Positions 24,001-34,714 of a stretch of 64,000 nucleotides of DNA are shown one piece after another (the first letter of the stretch is position 1; each line of letters starts with the position of its first letter). The DNA is from Phytophthora sp. 'mugwort' (lineage: Eukaryota; Oomycota; Peronosporomycetes; Peronosporales; Peronosporaceae), in assembly GCA_033558025.1 (NCBI GenBank), contig JAUCEF010000017.1, positions 496,001 through 560,000 on the forward strand, read 5' to 3'. A model generated the notes under the pieces. That model worked only from the letters and a program-made list of their open reading frames with translations, was not told the origin of the DNA and did no database searches. A program made the position numbers and the translations under genes.

Positions 24001-24004
24001 ACTA

Positions 24005-24941
24005 TGTATCAAGAATAAAAGGGGCTACAGCGTATCTAGACGCTGATGACAAAAACGTCGAACGTCGCCAGAGTATCCCAGCATTATGATACGAAAAGAA
24101 GTTGTTCAAGTGGTCTGGTCGAATAACGTGCAGTCCATCGCCATCAATCACCACATTTAGAATGGGCATTTTCTATGCCTTTGCCACAGTTCCTCTTAGA
24201 CTTCTTTGCGGTTTGGCTCGGGTACGTTGCTGGAATTTCACAAGACTCGTGCCTTTGAACAGCTTCGTTTCCATATAGCATCAACTTCGAAATTGTACCT
24301 GATAGACTATCCAAGATGTTTTTCCAATGCAATACCAAGTGAGCACATTTAAGAAAAATCGTTGCCGTCACCACGATCACTATACACAGATATTCGTGAG
24401 AATTGTCTGCTTGATCAATCGTTTCCATGCAATACAGTAGAACGTCATTCACAAAAATGACTTTTGCACTTGCGCTTCGATCTGTCCAGCGATAGCGAGA
24501 TCATGTTTCGGGTCGCCGAAACCTCACTTTGACATCACGAAGATTGGCTATTTCCGCTCGATTTGCTTCCAACTCCAATTGAAAAATCGTATCGATTATG
24601 CATCAACATCATATTGGCAATCTCAATAGTTTTTTTTAAAGGGGGGGGGGGCTGGCTTTGGTTATCAATGCCAGCGCAGTCGGTGCCTTAACAACAGCAA
24701 CAAGAACATCTTCTTCATTCGTCCCACGGTCAAGCAATGCAGACGACGATTTCAACGCCTGCTTCGTGTCGTACGCCGTCCTGTCCGCTAAGACGGTGAG
24801 GTCGGCCATGTTGAAATTTGCAGGGAGGGCACGAGAGACTTTGGCATACACAGCGTCTCGCAAAACAACATTCTTGATACCCACGGATAGAGCATCAGCC
24901 GAGGTCACATCGTCGCCATCTTTGCCCACGAGCTGGAACAT
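24005..24941 (-). pseudogene. CRN-like effector gene relic
   Basis: From ATG at 24941 the minus strand encodes MFQLVGKDGDDVTSADALSV, then LRDAVYAKV, LPANFNMADLTVLADRTAYD, KQALKSSSALL and EEDVLVAVVKAP, ending in a Pro run at the 11-base C tract (plus-strand G tract 24641-24651). This layout (charged beta-grasp-like N-domain, AYDxKQxLKSS, then D-x-L-V-x-V-V-x-P) is the ubiquitin-like N-terminal domain of an oomycete CRN-like family, also seen at 38330-37930. After the tract the frame shifts. A Glu/Arg coiled-coil trace and, near 24160-24005, VIDGDGLHVIRPDHLNNFFS follow and may be the C-terminal domain. Multiple breaks make it a pseudogene. Confidence 0.55.
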
Positions 24942-25149
24942 TTCCGCCCCATGTGGCAAATTCGAGAATGACAATCATCACGAAGTAATCTCACCGCGTC
25001 AGCTCCTTCATCAAATGTAAAGAGGATCAGGGAAAAGTCTCTCATAAAATATTCCCTCGGTCAAGATCAGATTGGACTTCTAAGACATTCATTGCAAGAA
25101 AATTGGCCTGAATTAATTTGCCATGAAGCAAATCGTTTGCTGCGATGAC

Positions 25150-25800
25150 ATGCCTCATACCATTGCTAGGACGCTTTCTCGATCAGATTTTTATCAATCA
25201 TGACTCGCGGTTCTATTTCGTGTCCTGTCAAGGGGAAATGGTCCATTGAAATGCCAGATTGGAATATTCCAACCCGAATCAACTCGAATCATATGCCGAT
25301 CTACAAAGACGAAGCTGGCGAAATATCGCATATCGTCTGATTGTTGAATTTGGCAAGCAAATCCCTGATGACGAAGTAGATGTGGAACTTAAGCAGAAAA
25401 TCAAAGATCAAAACTTCGCGACATTCTTGCATTGATGCCGTTCAAAGTATATTGAATTCAAAAGACAAATAAGCAAGCAAGAAGGTGACGCCAATTGCTC
25501 CCCCCACAATCATGTATTAACAGAAACAATGAGTTTCGCGAGACTGCTAATAAAAGCCACGGATTTGCTATGGGAAACGTAGCATATGAAGAAGGTGCAG
25601 AAATATAAAGGTCTAAATGCGAAAACACTTTCTCGTTTGAATGCAAGAAATATAACCTACCTAAAGAACACTTAGTACACAAGAGATCATGCGCGCTCAT
25701 CGTAAAATCAAATATTTCGAAATGAAAATCAGCACACATTGTGGAAACAAACATACGACGGATTGCTGTATGGAGTACGAATGCAATGCCTGAGCACAAA
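25150..25800 (+). pseudogene. Possible D5-type SF3 helicase C-terminus (virus-like relic)
   Basis: In one plus frame from about 25165 to 25434 are LEYSNP, then ADLQRRSWRNIAYRLIVEFG and DDEVDVELKQKIKDQNFATF. After one frame shift SKYIEFKRQ follows, and after another INRNNEFRETANKSHGFAMG and KKYNLPKEH (to about 25680). The order small-x-Asn-Pro, Asp-x-x-Arg-Arg, Asp-x-x-Leu-x-x-Lys-Ile, Phe-Leu, Tyr-x-x-Phe, Arg-x-Glu-Phe matches my memory of the C-terminal part of D5-type primase-helicases in large DNA viruses and related plasmids. The Walker A part is not visible upstream. Inference from pattern only; it might instead be another element protein. Confidence 0.35.
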
Positions 25801-26263
25801 ACGATACTTCACTAATTATAGAAAAAGATCTGTCTCTGACAGACTTTAACCATACTGAGGACTGTTGTTTTATCGATACCGGTATCGTTTTGGAACCGGT
25901 TTTAAACTGAGATTTTAACGATATTTCACATGGCCATTACTTCTCCATTTATATGCAGCAAAAGCTTAAACTTGTACTAATAACAATAGTACTATGCTTC
26001 TAATAGAGGCTTTTAGAAATACCGATATTTTAAATTCACATGACGCAAAACGCGGTACCGTTCGTACCGGAATTTGATAGCGGATTTTTGATTATGATAC
26101 GTCACGTAAGAATGAACTTACCGGTATGTTTAACGATTTTTCCTACCGATTTTTCGTTTTCCAATTCTCGGTAAGAGCACCCTTTGATATCGTTGTTCGG
26201 GTTGCAAATAAACGTGGTGGACGGGAATTATACGTAACGTGGGTCACACCACGTGAAATTGGA
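25801..26263. other. AT-rich interval with ACCGGTA-type palindromic motifs
   Basis: Contains several ACCGGTA/TACCGGT-like words (25875-26140), such as ATCGATACCGGTATCG near 25872. Similar words occur near 46700-46770. No gene seen. Confidence 0.35.
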
Positions 26264-26479
26264 TACACCCATCACCCTTATTAGTCGGAACCCGACTAAT
26301 TCTGGTGGAAGGTTGCGAGGCTTGAAAATGTAACTGACTATTTGGCGTATACGGCTGTATACGGTGCACGATTAATTAACGTCTGTCAGAAGTATCATGC
26401 TTTCATTGCACTTCAACCTCGTTATGCCCGCGCTCAAACTCAACGTTATCAGCTCGCGAAGTGGCTTAATTAGCTGTTC

Positions 26480-27076
26480 TACTTTCCAATCACCATCGTC
26501 AGCTACATCTAGCCCGCATAGCAGCATCGAGTATTTCGCCTAGTTGCGCCTTTTGCTGTCGACTTCCAGGTTCACGCATCGAACATATTCAGCTGCAGTC
26601 TCTAGGGAAAACTGCTTGCTCGGGTTATCCAGTGCTCCCGACTTCTTGACCCACTCGCCTCGTCTATTCGCAGCCATATTGCGAGCCACACACAGGCGGC
26701 GCCAGTGTGCTTTGATTCGTTGAATAGGAAATCGATCGGCTAGTTGTACTTTATCCGTCGCATTGTCCGGGAAGAAGTTGACCGTTGTTCTGGGCTATTA
26801 TGCTGCCGCTGCACCTCATCACTGGAGTGTCCACTACAATTGTCAATCCAAAGAATACGATCACTAGCAAAAGGTCCACCAGGACCCCACCTTCTAACGT
26901 CGTGCAGCCATTAGAGCATGATGCTGTTACTGATAAATGCAGAAGGCGACGACCGATAGCAAACGCTATCAACGGCATCGGGCAAGCCTTGAATCGGATA
27001 GCTGGAGATTTATTCTTGAATATCAGCATTGGGCACAAGACTTTGCATCGCGCCGACCATTCAGCAACACGCACAG
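26480..27076 (-). pseudogene. Pogo-like DDE transposase, C-terminal part
   Basis: On the minus strand: EWSARCKVLCPMLIFKNK (27050-27000), DRILWIDNCSGH (second Asp block, near 26850-26815), then an Asn-Ala-Thr-Asp-Lys-Val-Gln trace and RIKAHWRRLCVARNMA (about 26765-26665). The latter is the typical 'P-x-N-T-T-x-x-x-Q-P ... hydrophobic-K-x-x-x-R' end of the DDE_1 (pogo/CENP-B-like) core, with the third acidic position replaced in this degraded copy. Frames change several times. The 5' side is cut exactly where the gypsy LTR begins at 27077. Confidence 0.6.
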
Positions 27077-27376
27077 TGTAACGGAGTGTGTTCCTGATGG
27101 CTGACCCATGACCAGTTGGTGTGGCCATCCAATAGGGACGCCCACACACTAGGTACGGATCGTATCTAAGAGAGAGACACGTATGGATCGCACTTAGTTG
27201 AGAGACACAGTTAGGTACGAATCGCACTAGGAAGGAGATAGGGCGTGAAAACCACCCATTGAGAAACCGGTGACTTAAGGGATGCAGTAATTAGGCAGTT
27301 TACAGTAGTACCATAGGAGCATGTTAATAAAGACCCAGTTAAAATCTAACCTAGAAGTTCGCAAGTCGTGGGAACC
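27077..27376 (+). repeat. 5' LTR of the gypsy element
   Basis: Begins TGTAACGGAGTGTGTTCC and ends near GTCGTGGGAACCCTG. It matches 34715-35064 throughout. It holds three copies of a roughly 30-34 bp tandem unit (starting near 27151, 27181 and 27213; core GGTACGAATCGCACT then GAGAGACAC). The words AATAAA (about 27329) and GTTTACAGTA lie near the 3' end. End positions are within a few bases. Confidence 0.85.
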
Positions 27377-27635
27377 CTGCCCCACGGACTATCGGAAAGC
27401 CAGGCTTTCCTCGTGCGACAAGAAGACAGAGACGCAGGGCGTCTGACTCGGTTAGAAGCTACGCTTCCTCAGGCCAGAGTGTGTGCACCTGGTAGCACTT
27501 CTAGTCAATCCCGCGACCGTCGCGGATTGCTACAGCAATCAAGTTCTCTTTGAGTATAGAAGACTCCGAGAGTCGAACGCCGTCTCGCCAAGACTTCCCT
27601 AACTCTCGGATGCCCACTGGGCCAACATAGAGAAG

Positions 27636-28580
27636 ATGGTTAGCCATCTAGGCGAGCAAGCGTTCGTTGGATTCCTCTCACTCTATGCGGAAGAGCAGAG
27701 AGCCCTTGTTGAGCGTTTTGACAAGTACGCACTCATCACACATTTAAGCCCCGTAGCCCAAGAAGATGCACGCGTGACAGTACGGGCGGAAGTCCAGAGC
27801 GCAGCTCATTCCGCTGCGTGGGAGTCCGCCACCTTCGCTTCGCGACAAGTATCGACGAAGGCGATCAAGATGACGGTTCCCAAATACGACGGGAAGGAGT
27901 CGGACAGCTTGGTCTTCTGGATCCGCGAGATCGAGATTGCGTTGAGGGTGGGACAGATCTATGACGCAAGATCTCGAGTCGCCTTCACCCTGTCCAACCT
28001 GGGAGGTCGGGCACGTGCATGGGCTATGGCTCGAGAGACCTCGTCTCCGGGGTATTTCACCTCATGGTTGTTCATGGAACAGGAGCTCCGCAATATTTTT
28101 TCCTGTTGGCCAATGTGGCGTATCGCCATCGCTACCTGTTCTTGCGATGCAAGCAAGGCAAGCGCTCTCTCCAAGACTATATCATGGAACTGCAAAACTT
28201 GGAAGCGGCTATGGCCGGAGCTTCTCTCTCGGAAGACGTGAAGGTCGCGGTATTCATGGACGGTGTCCGCATGGTCCGGTGCGGACGGAGCTCTTTCGGC
28301 GTCAACCCAAGACCTCCAACGAGGCAGTACATCTCACTCTGCTTGAATACTCTGTGTGCGTTCTGCACAGGGGCATGCTAGTCCTTCGGACTCGTCTGAG
28401 GGCTCCACCCCCGTGGAGATCTCTTCTGCCGAGTTGGCTCGACTCACCTCGAAGAAGCCACGAACGAGTGGTCGCTGCTTTGGCTGCAACGCAGTAGGCC
28501 ACTTCCGTCGCAATTGCCCGACAAACCGTGGCGAGTCAACCGTGGCAAGGCCACCTCGGCGTCGCCGTCGCTCAATGTAA
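27636..28580 (+). pseudogene. Gag of the gypsy element, frameshifted
   Basis: ATG at 27636 opens a frame with a helical, capsid-like domain (KMTVPKYDG, LVFWIREIEIAL, LGGRARAWA). At the T-run near 28098 it shifts, continuing as LFLRCKQGKRSLQDYIMELQ and EDVKVAVFMDG (28140-28265). A further shift leads to CFGCNAVGHFRRNCP, a CCHC zinc knuckle (28473-28517), and a basic tail ending near 28580. The order capsid then nucleocapsid knuckle is that of Ty3/gypsy Gag. Protein needs at least three repairs to be read through, so it is inactive. Confidence 0.8.
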
Positions 28581-28787
28581 TTGAGTCCGACTTGTCGAAA
28601 AACGACGGCTCCCAGTAGGTGCGGGACGCCCTGCTAGGAGATACCGTTCTTCCGGTCAAATGTGGCTTCGCCACCTCCTCGTCCGGGGGAAGCAAGTCCC
28701 TGAGACAACGTTGTTGTTTATCTCGGTGGCCGTTACGCAGTCTAACCTCGTGGTCGTCTCCGGCAGCGTCAAAGGTATGAAGAGCGT

Positions 28788-29045
28788 ATGACCATCCTGA
28801 TCGATTCAGGAGCGTCCTACAATTTCGCAACGAAAACCAGAATTGCTAGGAACAGTGCACTGTATGCTAAAGTTTTAGAAAACTTTAAGAGTAATCATAA
28901 TGTTTCTGTTCGCTTAGCGACTGGTTCGATTGTATCGACGGAAGGTTCTCCTCTCTTTGACTATCCAATTGGACGACTTGAACTCCGTCGAACCGTTCGT
29001 TGTCCTCGACATGGATGATCGATACGACCTGATCCTCGACATACC
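28788..29045 (+). pseudogene. Retropepsin (protease) region of gypsy pol
   Basis: MTILIDSGASYNF provides the D-S-G active-site triad of an aspartic retropepsin (near 28800). It is followed by VSVRLATGSIV and, after a shift, MDDRYDLILDIPGL-like residues near 29010-29050, the expected position of the flap and C-terminal strand. The linker to RT (29050-29790) is Ser/Glu/Ala rich and contains a minisatellite. Confidence 0.75.
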
Positions 29046-29235
29046 CGGCTTGTGAAGCATGAGCCGTGGATCGACTGGCGCAGTCGCACCATAGGTACTA
29101 GCCACAAACCCCTCGTGGATCGAGCTTTGGCGGGTCATGTCCTCTCCTCATCCCGTGACGGGTTCGTGCACGAGCACCGAGTGCCACGTGGAGAACGACA
29201 CTTCGCCGACTCTGCCGAACGAGTGGTCGTTTCTG

Positions 29236-29440
29236 AAACCCAAGGTGGTCGAGCAGAGGCTCCCACAACGCAACGCGTCCGAGCTGGTTCAGCTGACGCA
29301 GAAAAGAAAGACGCTGACGAAGGAGGTTGCGCAACCCCAGGTGGTCGAGCTGACTCAGCTCACGCAGATGAGGAAGACGCTGACGATGGACGTCGCGCAA
29401 CCCAAGGTGGTCGAGCAGAGGCTCCCACGAATCAAGGGAT
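29236..29440 (+). repeat. Minisatellite in the protease-RT linker
   Basis: About three units beginning CCCAAGGTGGTCGAG (near 29239, 29336 and 29400) with a shared GACGCTGACGAAGGAGGTTG-like segment. Unit lengths are about 97 and 65 bp, and the first carries extra sequence. It expands a low-complexity linker and is GC-rich. Confidence 0.6.
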
Positions 29441-29795
29441 TGGCAGCGAGGCTGCATCCCTACCTGCTGGCGCAGTGAGCGGGGTGTTGTCGCTGATACA
29501 CTTACGGGGAACCGCAAGGCGGGTGTTGAGCTAACTCCGTTACCCGGGGTGTCGGAGCTCATGGAGCTTGAGGAGCTATCATACGTCGGGTTCCTCAAGT
29601 CATTGAAGGCGGGAGAAGTTGAGGACCTCGTCCTTGTCCGCCGAGAGCAGGACTCGATAGAACTTAATAGCTCGTCGGGTATGGTCCCAGACGTTTTAGA
29701 AGAGGAAAGGGCCCCGTAGAGACAACGACGTTACAGCGCAGCCATTTTAAAGGTTCCCTCGGATCTTTATTATCCTCTGCTGAGGGAGTTCTCGG

Positions 29796-31210
29796 ATGTG
29801 GTCTCCGAAAAAACCCTTCCATATTACCGCCGGATCGTGGCGTTCGCCACGAAATCGACTTGGAGCCTGGTACCAAGTACTGCATTACACGTCGGTGGCC
29901 TCTTCCAAAGGAACAGATCGATGTAATCGACGCGTTCTTTGCGGTGAAGCATGGGCCGGCATGGTGCGCGAGTCAAAGTCGCCGCACTCGTCCCCGACGT
30001 TGTTTTGTGCACAACCCAACGGGAAGTGGCGTATGGTTCAGGCCTTTAACAAGCCGAATGCGGCCACCATCCCGGCGTCAAACCTATTCCTCGGAAGGAT
30101 GTGTTGCAGAACAACGTGGCGGGCTGCACAGTGTTCAGCGCGCTCGACATGTCGACAGATACTATCAGCTACTGATGCGGGAATCGGATATTCCTTTGAC
30201 AGCGGTGAGGACTCCCAGCGGAATGTTGTGGGAAGGGTTGGTGATGCCCCAAGGGCTATCCAACGCGCCAGCGACGTTTAATCGCCTGGTGACACAGCTA
30301 TTCCGGCCCTGCGGCACTTTGTGCAGACATACTGCGACGACATCTTCGTTCACAGCCGTGCTGCGGATGGAAAGACCGACGTCGAAATTCACATTGCACA
30401 CCTCCGTGAGGTTTTGTTGTGCATGAGAGAGAACCGTCTGTATCAACACTAACAAGTGCATCTTCTGCGCGGAAGAAATCCCGTTCCTCGGGTGCCTCCT
30501 TGGGAAGGATGGCATAAGGTCTGACCCCGAAAAGATTGAAGCAATCTCGCAGTGGTCTGTGCCTACCTCCCAGCGGGATCTGCGCAAGTGGGTCGACCTC
30601 GCCAACTACTTACACAAGTACAGTAAGAACTACGTTGATTTGGCCAGGCCTTTGACGAACCTCCTAAAGAAAGAAGCGGAATGGTCATGGACCGGTGTGC
30701 TCAGAGAGCCATCGAAGCCAACAAGCGGAGTCTGCATAATGCCCGAATCATGGCACTTCCCGACGAGGATCGTCCGTTTAACGTTGTGTGTGACGCCTCT
30801 GACTTTGCCATCGGCTGTGCCCTCCTCCAAGTGGATGCCGAGGCCAGGTAGAGGTTGATCTCGTTCCAATCCCGGCAGCTGAAGGTTGCGGAAAAGAACA
30901 ACCCTGACCGTGACAAGAAACGCTTCGCAATGAATACGCGCTAGTGAAGTTCAGGGTTCATCTGCTGGGCAGCAAGCCCTTTGTGATCTACACAGACCAT
31001 GCCTCGTTGAGGATGGCGACCTCGTCGCTGCATCTCTCCCAGCGCATGGCGCGATGGCTATCGTTCTTCGCCAAGTACAACTTCACGGTGACTTACAAGC
31101 CGGGTAAGCAAAACGTCCTGGCAGACGCGCTCTCCAGGAGACCAGACTACGAGCCAGCACGCGCCATGCTTCTCGAGTCGCCGCTCCACGAGCTGATCCG
31201 TGAAGCCTAG
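29796..31210 (+). pseudogene. Reverse transcriptase and RNase H of gypsy pol
   Basis: RT fragments in varying frames include SALDMSTD (near 30140), then [16 protein letters not shown] and [18 protein letters not shown] (30172-30290), [12 protein letters not shown] (the Y-x-D-D catalytic block, near 30328-30360) and IPFLGCLLGKDGI (near 30478). The tether RDLRKWVDLANYLHKY (30577-30630) precedes RNase H, visible as FVIYTDHASLRMATSS and LSQRMARWLSFFAKYNFTVT with ADALSRRPDYE (30980-31150). This is the standard Ty3/gypsy arrangement. Several frame breaks occur between 30000 and 30940. Confidence 0.85.
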
Positions 31211-31234
31211 GCAGTAGATGACGATTGCAGAGAT

Positions 31235-32460
31235 TTGGTACAAGCGCCGCGCGCCGGCTCTGGGAATGCCCAGCTTACGGCTCGTCAACGCGCACAGTTG
31301 CACCGTAGTAACCTCTCTCAGGGCCTGCTCTTCTACCAAGTAGACAAAGAGGACGCTCCTCGCCTGGTGGTGCCCAATGACGACGCCCTGAGGCATCAAA
31401 TCCTCTTTGAGGCCCACGACACGGCGCTTAGCGGCCACTTGGGCCGAGAAAAGACGTACACGTCGGTGGCACGGGATTACTGGTGGTCCCATTTGTATAA
31501 GTGAGTTCAATCTTTCGTCAAGACGTTCGAGACGTGCCAACGGGTGAAACCTTCGCCCGCTTCAGCATCGCCACTGATGAGCTTGCCGGTTCCGGCTGAT
31601 TGTTGGCGCTCGGTGAGCCTGGACTTCATCTTCGAGTTACCGACCGATGGGAGAGGCCATACTGGCATCTTGGTCTTCGTTTGCCGGCTGAGCAAAATGG
31701 TATGGCCGGCGGCCGTGAAGAAGAGTGTGCAGCGCTGCAGGCGGCACAGCTCTTCATTGATAATGTCTTCCGTCATCACGACCTCCCAGAGGCATTTGTC
31801 AGTGACAGAGACCCTCGGTTTGTGTCTCACTTCTGGCAACATCTGTTCCGACTTCTCGGTACGAAGTTGGACATGTCCACGACGAACCATCCCTAGACCG
31901 ATGGTCAAACCGAACGCGTCAACCGTGTCTGGAAGACGTCTTGCGCAGTGTCTGCGTGGCAGAACCCACAAAGTGGAGCACGCAGTTGGCGCAAGTGGAA
32001 TTTGCGCTGAATAACGCGGTTCAAGTGTCTACGAGGTACACCCCGTTAATGGGTGCGGCATCGCGTACGCCATTATCATTGCCTCCGGCTTCTGATTTGA
32101 ATGAGGGAGGGTCTGGTGTCGACGACCCAATGGGCCTCACAGGCGAACTCCCGTCCGGGAAACGGAACCTTCTTTCCTTTATCGAGGCGGGAGCACCGAT
32201 TTGCGCTCGCGTCCGTGACGCCATGGCAGCCGCCCCAGATCTACAAAAAGAAAAAAGTGGCAGCCATGGGCGCAACAACACACAAGTGTTTAAAATTGGG
32301 GATTCTGTGTTATTAAGTACAAAAACAAATCTTCCTATACATGCATTGGTTTCGGTGAGTAGTACAAAACTCAGGCCATGATTCGTGGGGCGTTCACAGC
32401 CATCGGAGTCCACGGCAACGCCTACACGCTGGATCTGCCATCGTCCATGACGACGCATCC
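31235..32460 (+). pseudogene. Integrase of the gypsy element
   Basis: The HHCC zinc domain is seen as FEAHDTALSGHLG, then YWWSHLYK, a stop, and FETCQRVKPSP (31410-31560). The catalytic core starts SVSLDFIFELP (first Asp, near 31614), continues EAFVSDRDPRFVSHFWQHLF (second Asp, near 31790-31850) and, after a TAG at 31894, TDGQTERVNR (catalytic Glu, near 31897-31925). A downstream stretch 31941-32381 (ALNNAVQVSTRYTPLMGA) corresponds to the post-core segment. In-frame stops and two shifts inactivate it. Confidence 0.85.
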
Positions 32461-32989
32461 AACGTTCTAAGCCGGCATACTCAAATCGTACCCGGAGGCT
32501 GAGCGCCTTCCGCCGGGTCTGTCCGAGACCCCGTGTAGCGACGCAGACCGCTCAGCATCACGCTCATCAGTGTCTCCTCATTCCCAGGTGCCGATGGCGG
32601 CCGCGCAGCAGAAGCTGCCCTCGCCGGTTCGACAGGCGGGTGCCGCTCCAGGCGTCGAACGTGAACATAGAGATCCCGGATCCACCCGACCTGCTTTTCA
32701 AGCGAATGACGGACACGCATCTCAGACTGCGTCAAGTTCTGCTCCAAGCGATCCACCTTCGCCAAAAAGCGGTGCCTCGCCGCGTCTATGTCGGGCGCCT
32801 GGCGCAACCCCCGCTCCAATTGCGTCTCCAGGAGCTGTTGGCGGCCACGCAATGCGATCATATCCGTTCGATGAACGTCCAGAAGGCTCTGGAAACTCGC
32901 CACGCTTCCATGAGGTTTCCGGAACCAGCCGGCGGCGTCAACCGAGCCGCGACGACCCAGCAACGGCCGCTCCTGCCTCGTCCACCCAT

Positions 32990-33195
32990 ACTGGGTAGTG
33001 ATGGGGAGCAATACTTTCATGTGGAGAAGCTGGTGAAACACCGGAGGTGTGAGGGCGTCGACCAGTATCTGGTGAAGTGGAGCGGGTATCCCTAGTCCAA
33101 TAATACGTGGGAGACGGAACGCCGCCTCGCGGTGGACTGCGCCAACTTCGTGAACGCTTATAAGCGCTCCCACGGAGCCGATCGGCGCTAACAGG
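32990..33195 (+). pseudogene. Chromodomain at the end of gypsy pol
   Basis: EQYFHVEKLVKHRRCEGVDQ, then YLVKWSGYP, a TAG codon, and NNTWETERRLAVDC form a chromodomain: the initial aromatic-Val-Glu strand, the K-W-x-G-Y block and T-W-E. The TAG (near 33093) replaces a codon inside the domain. C-terminal chromodomains guide chromovirus integration to marked chromatin. The preceding Pro/Arg-rich region 32470-32990 is a linker. Confidence 0.8.
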
Positions 33196-33854
33196 CCCTA
33201 GAACACTCCTGTGTTCAACGGGCTGTGAATGCCTCGACTTCTGCACTTTCGTCACGACCTCTTCGGAGACAACTTGTGGTGTGGGCAAGTCGCGGACGGC
33301 CCAACGTCGATCCAAGTCCGGTCAGCTTTGCCATGCGAAAGCGAAGACGCCGCAGCACGAGCCAATCTAGCCAATGAGGCGACTGCAGTAACTTAGCTAC
33401 GAGGTAGCCGGCGTGGCGAAGCCAAGCCTCAAACTCAACCTCGTTGGTCTGTCGAGCGAGGGCCGTATGCTCGCAAGAACGATCGGACACTCGCAGCTAG
33501 TCGCAAATAGGACGAATACTCCTCCGGAGACCAGATCCGGTGCGCTAGCAGCTGCTCGCGACTTCGCAGGGCCGGCGGCTCGTGTTCGCGTTTGCGGTCT
33601 TAAGATCGTTCGGCGTCAAGACGCGCTGCGTCCGCGCGCTCGCGCAAGTGTTCATGGTTGTCGCGCTGCAGACGCGCGGGACCGGGTCCTTCGTCGACAC
33701 CAGCGTTGGTGATCATAAGAGGCTACTCGAGCTGAGACGCAAGAGCGGCTGGCTCAGCCGTGGCTTTACGGCTCATAGGCACCAGTTTGGCTTTTTCGAC
33801 GGCAGCTTGCTGCGCGGACTCGCAGGACTTCCCGGATGGATAGCACTCTGCTGC

Positions 33855-34511
33855 TCAGTGAACTGTGGAGACGACGGCGGCGACTCGTGCTCCGACAACT
33901 CGTAGCCACCTCGTGGGAGACATCTTCGGGAATCGGGATCTCTGGGCCGCCGGCACGTCCCGTATAGGATCCGTAGGCATCTTGCCCTTCGCCTCCACGT
34001 CCGTGATGGCCGTCTCTGAGAGAGGTTTGGACGGGATCACCTCAACAGGCGCATCGACGCACGGGTCCTTGGCCATACCCTTCTTCGGATCCGTGGTTGA
34101 CTCCGGTGAGCTGGTCGGCGGGGCCGCTTCGGCTGACGGCGTGATCGGCGGGGCCAAGCTCTGCGCAGGCACAGATAGAGGAGTCTTCGCCTTTTTGGCA
34201 GACGTAGCCTTGCTAGGCATGTCCTCGTCAGGAAGGACGAGGTTCGGATTGACCACATCGTCATCCGCTTCGCTCAATTCATGGATTAGCGAACCCACGG
34301 GACCTGTCACGGACACTTCGTGTCGTTTACGACGGTGTACGGAAGACAAGGCCGCTCTGCGAGCCGGGGTCTTGGTCTTCTTCGTTTTCGTCTTCGGCTT
34401 GGTGCTAGCACGCGATGTTTTCGCCTTTTTCGCCTTCTTGGTGGCGGAGTCCACCTCCGTCTGGCTCCTGGTCTTCGTTGGGCCATTGTTGGACGCTGCG
34501 GCCTCGGACAC
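33855..34511 (-). CDS. Antisense ORF inside the gypsy element, Lys/Pro/Ser-rich
   Basis: An uninterrupted 218-codon frame on the minus strand lies between the chromodomain and the 3' LTR. It starts MSEAAASNNGPTKTRSQTE, continues with Lys-rich repeats (KKAKKAKT, KPKTKTKKTKTPARR), then a Ser/Pro/Ala/Thr-rich low-complexity region, and ends RVVGARVAAVVSTVH. The composition suggests a nucleic-acid-binding, disordered protein; no domain is recognised. The opposite strand is also open (33865-34719) but reads as a hydrophobic mirror of Lys codons. That this frame is intact while gag-pol is broken is notable. A similar Lys-rich minus-strand trace occurs at 4847-5440. It could be an extra element gene, or chance openness in GC-rich sequence. 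Confidence 0.45.
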   Translation of the reverse strand: MSEAAASNNGPTKTRSQTEVDSATKKAKKAKTSRASTKPKTKTKKTKTPARRAALSSVHRRKRHEVSVTGPVGSLIHELSEADDDVVNPNLVLPDEDMPSKATSAKKAKTPLSVPAQSLAPPITPSAEAAPPTSSPESTTDPKKGMAKDPCVDAPVEVIPSKPLSETAITDVEAKGKMPTDPIRDVPAAQRSRFPKMSPTRWLRVVGARVAAVVSTVH

Positions 34512-34714
34512 GGACGTGTCGGTGGGTGTTATGGGTGCGCTGGGCCCCGCGGGGCTCGGTGGTGTCGTGGTGCGGGGCTCGGTGGTGTCGTGGTCTTGGT
34601 CATGCCCGTTGGGCGAAGTATCGTCGGCATTGGTGGGGCTTTTGAGAAGAGAGGTTTCCGCTGGATTCCCTCCGACCTATCCCGTACGGGTGTTCTCCGT
34701 TTGGGTGTGGAGGG

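Noticed and set aside
25860..26180. ACCGGTA-rich words as a transposon end
   Set aside because: The words recur irregularly with no consistent inverted arrangement, and similar words near 46.7 kb do not align over a longer stretch.
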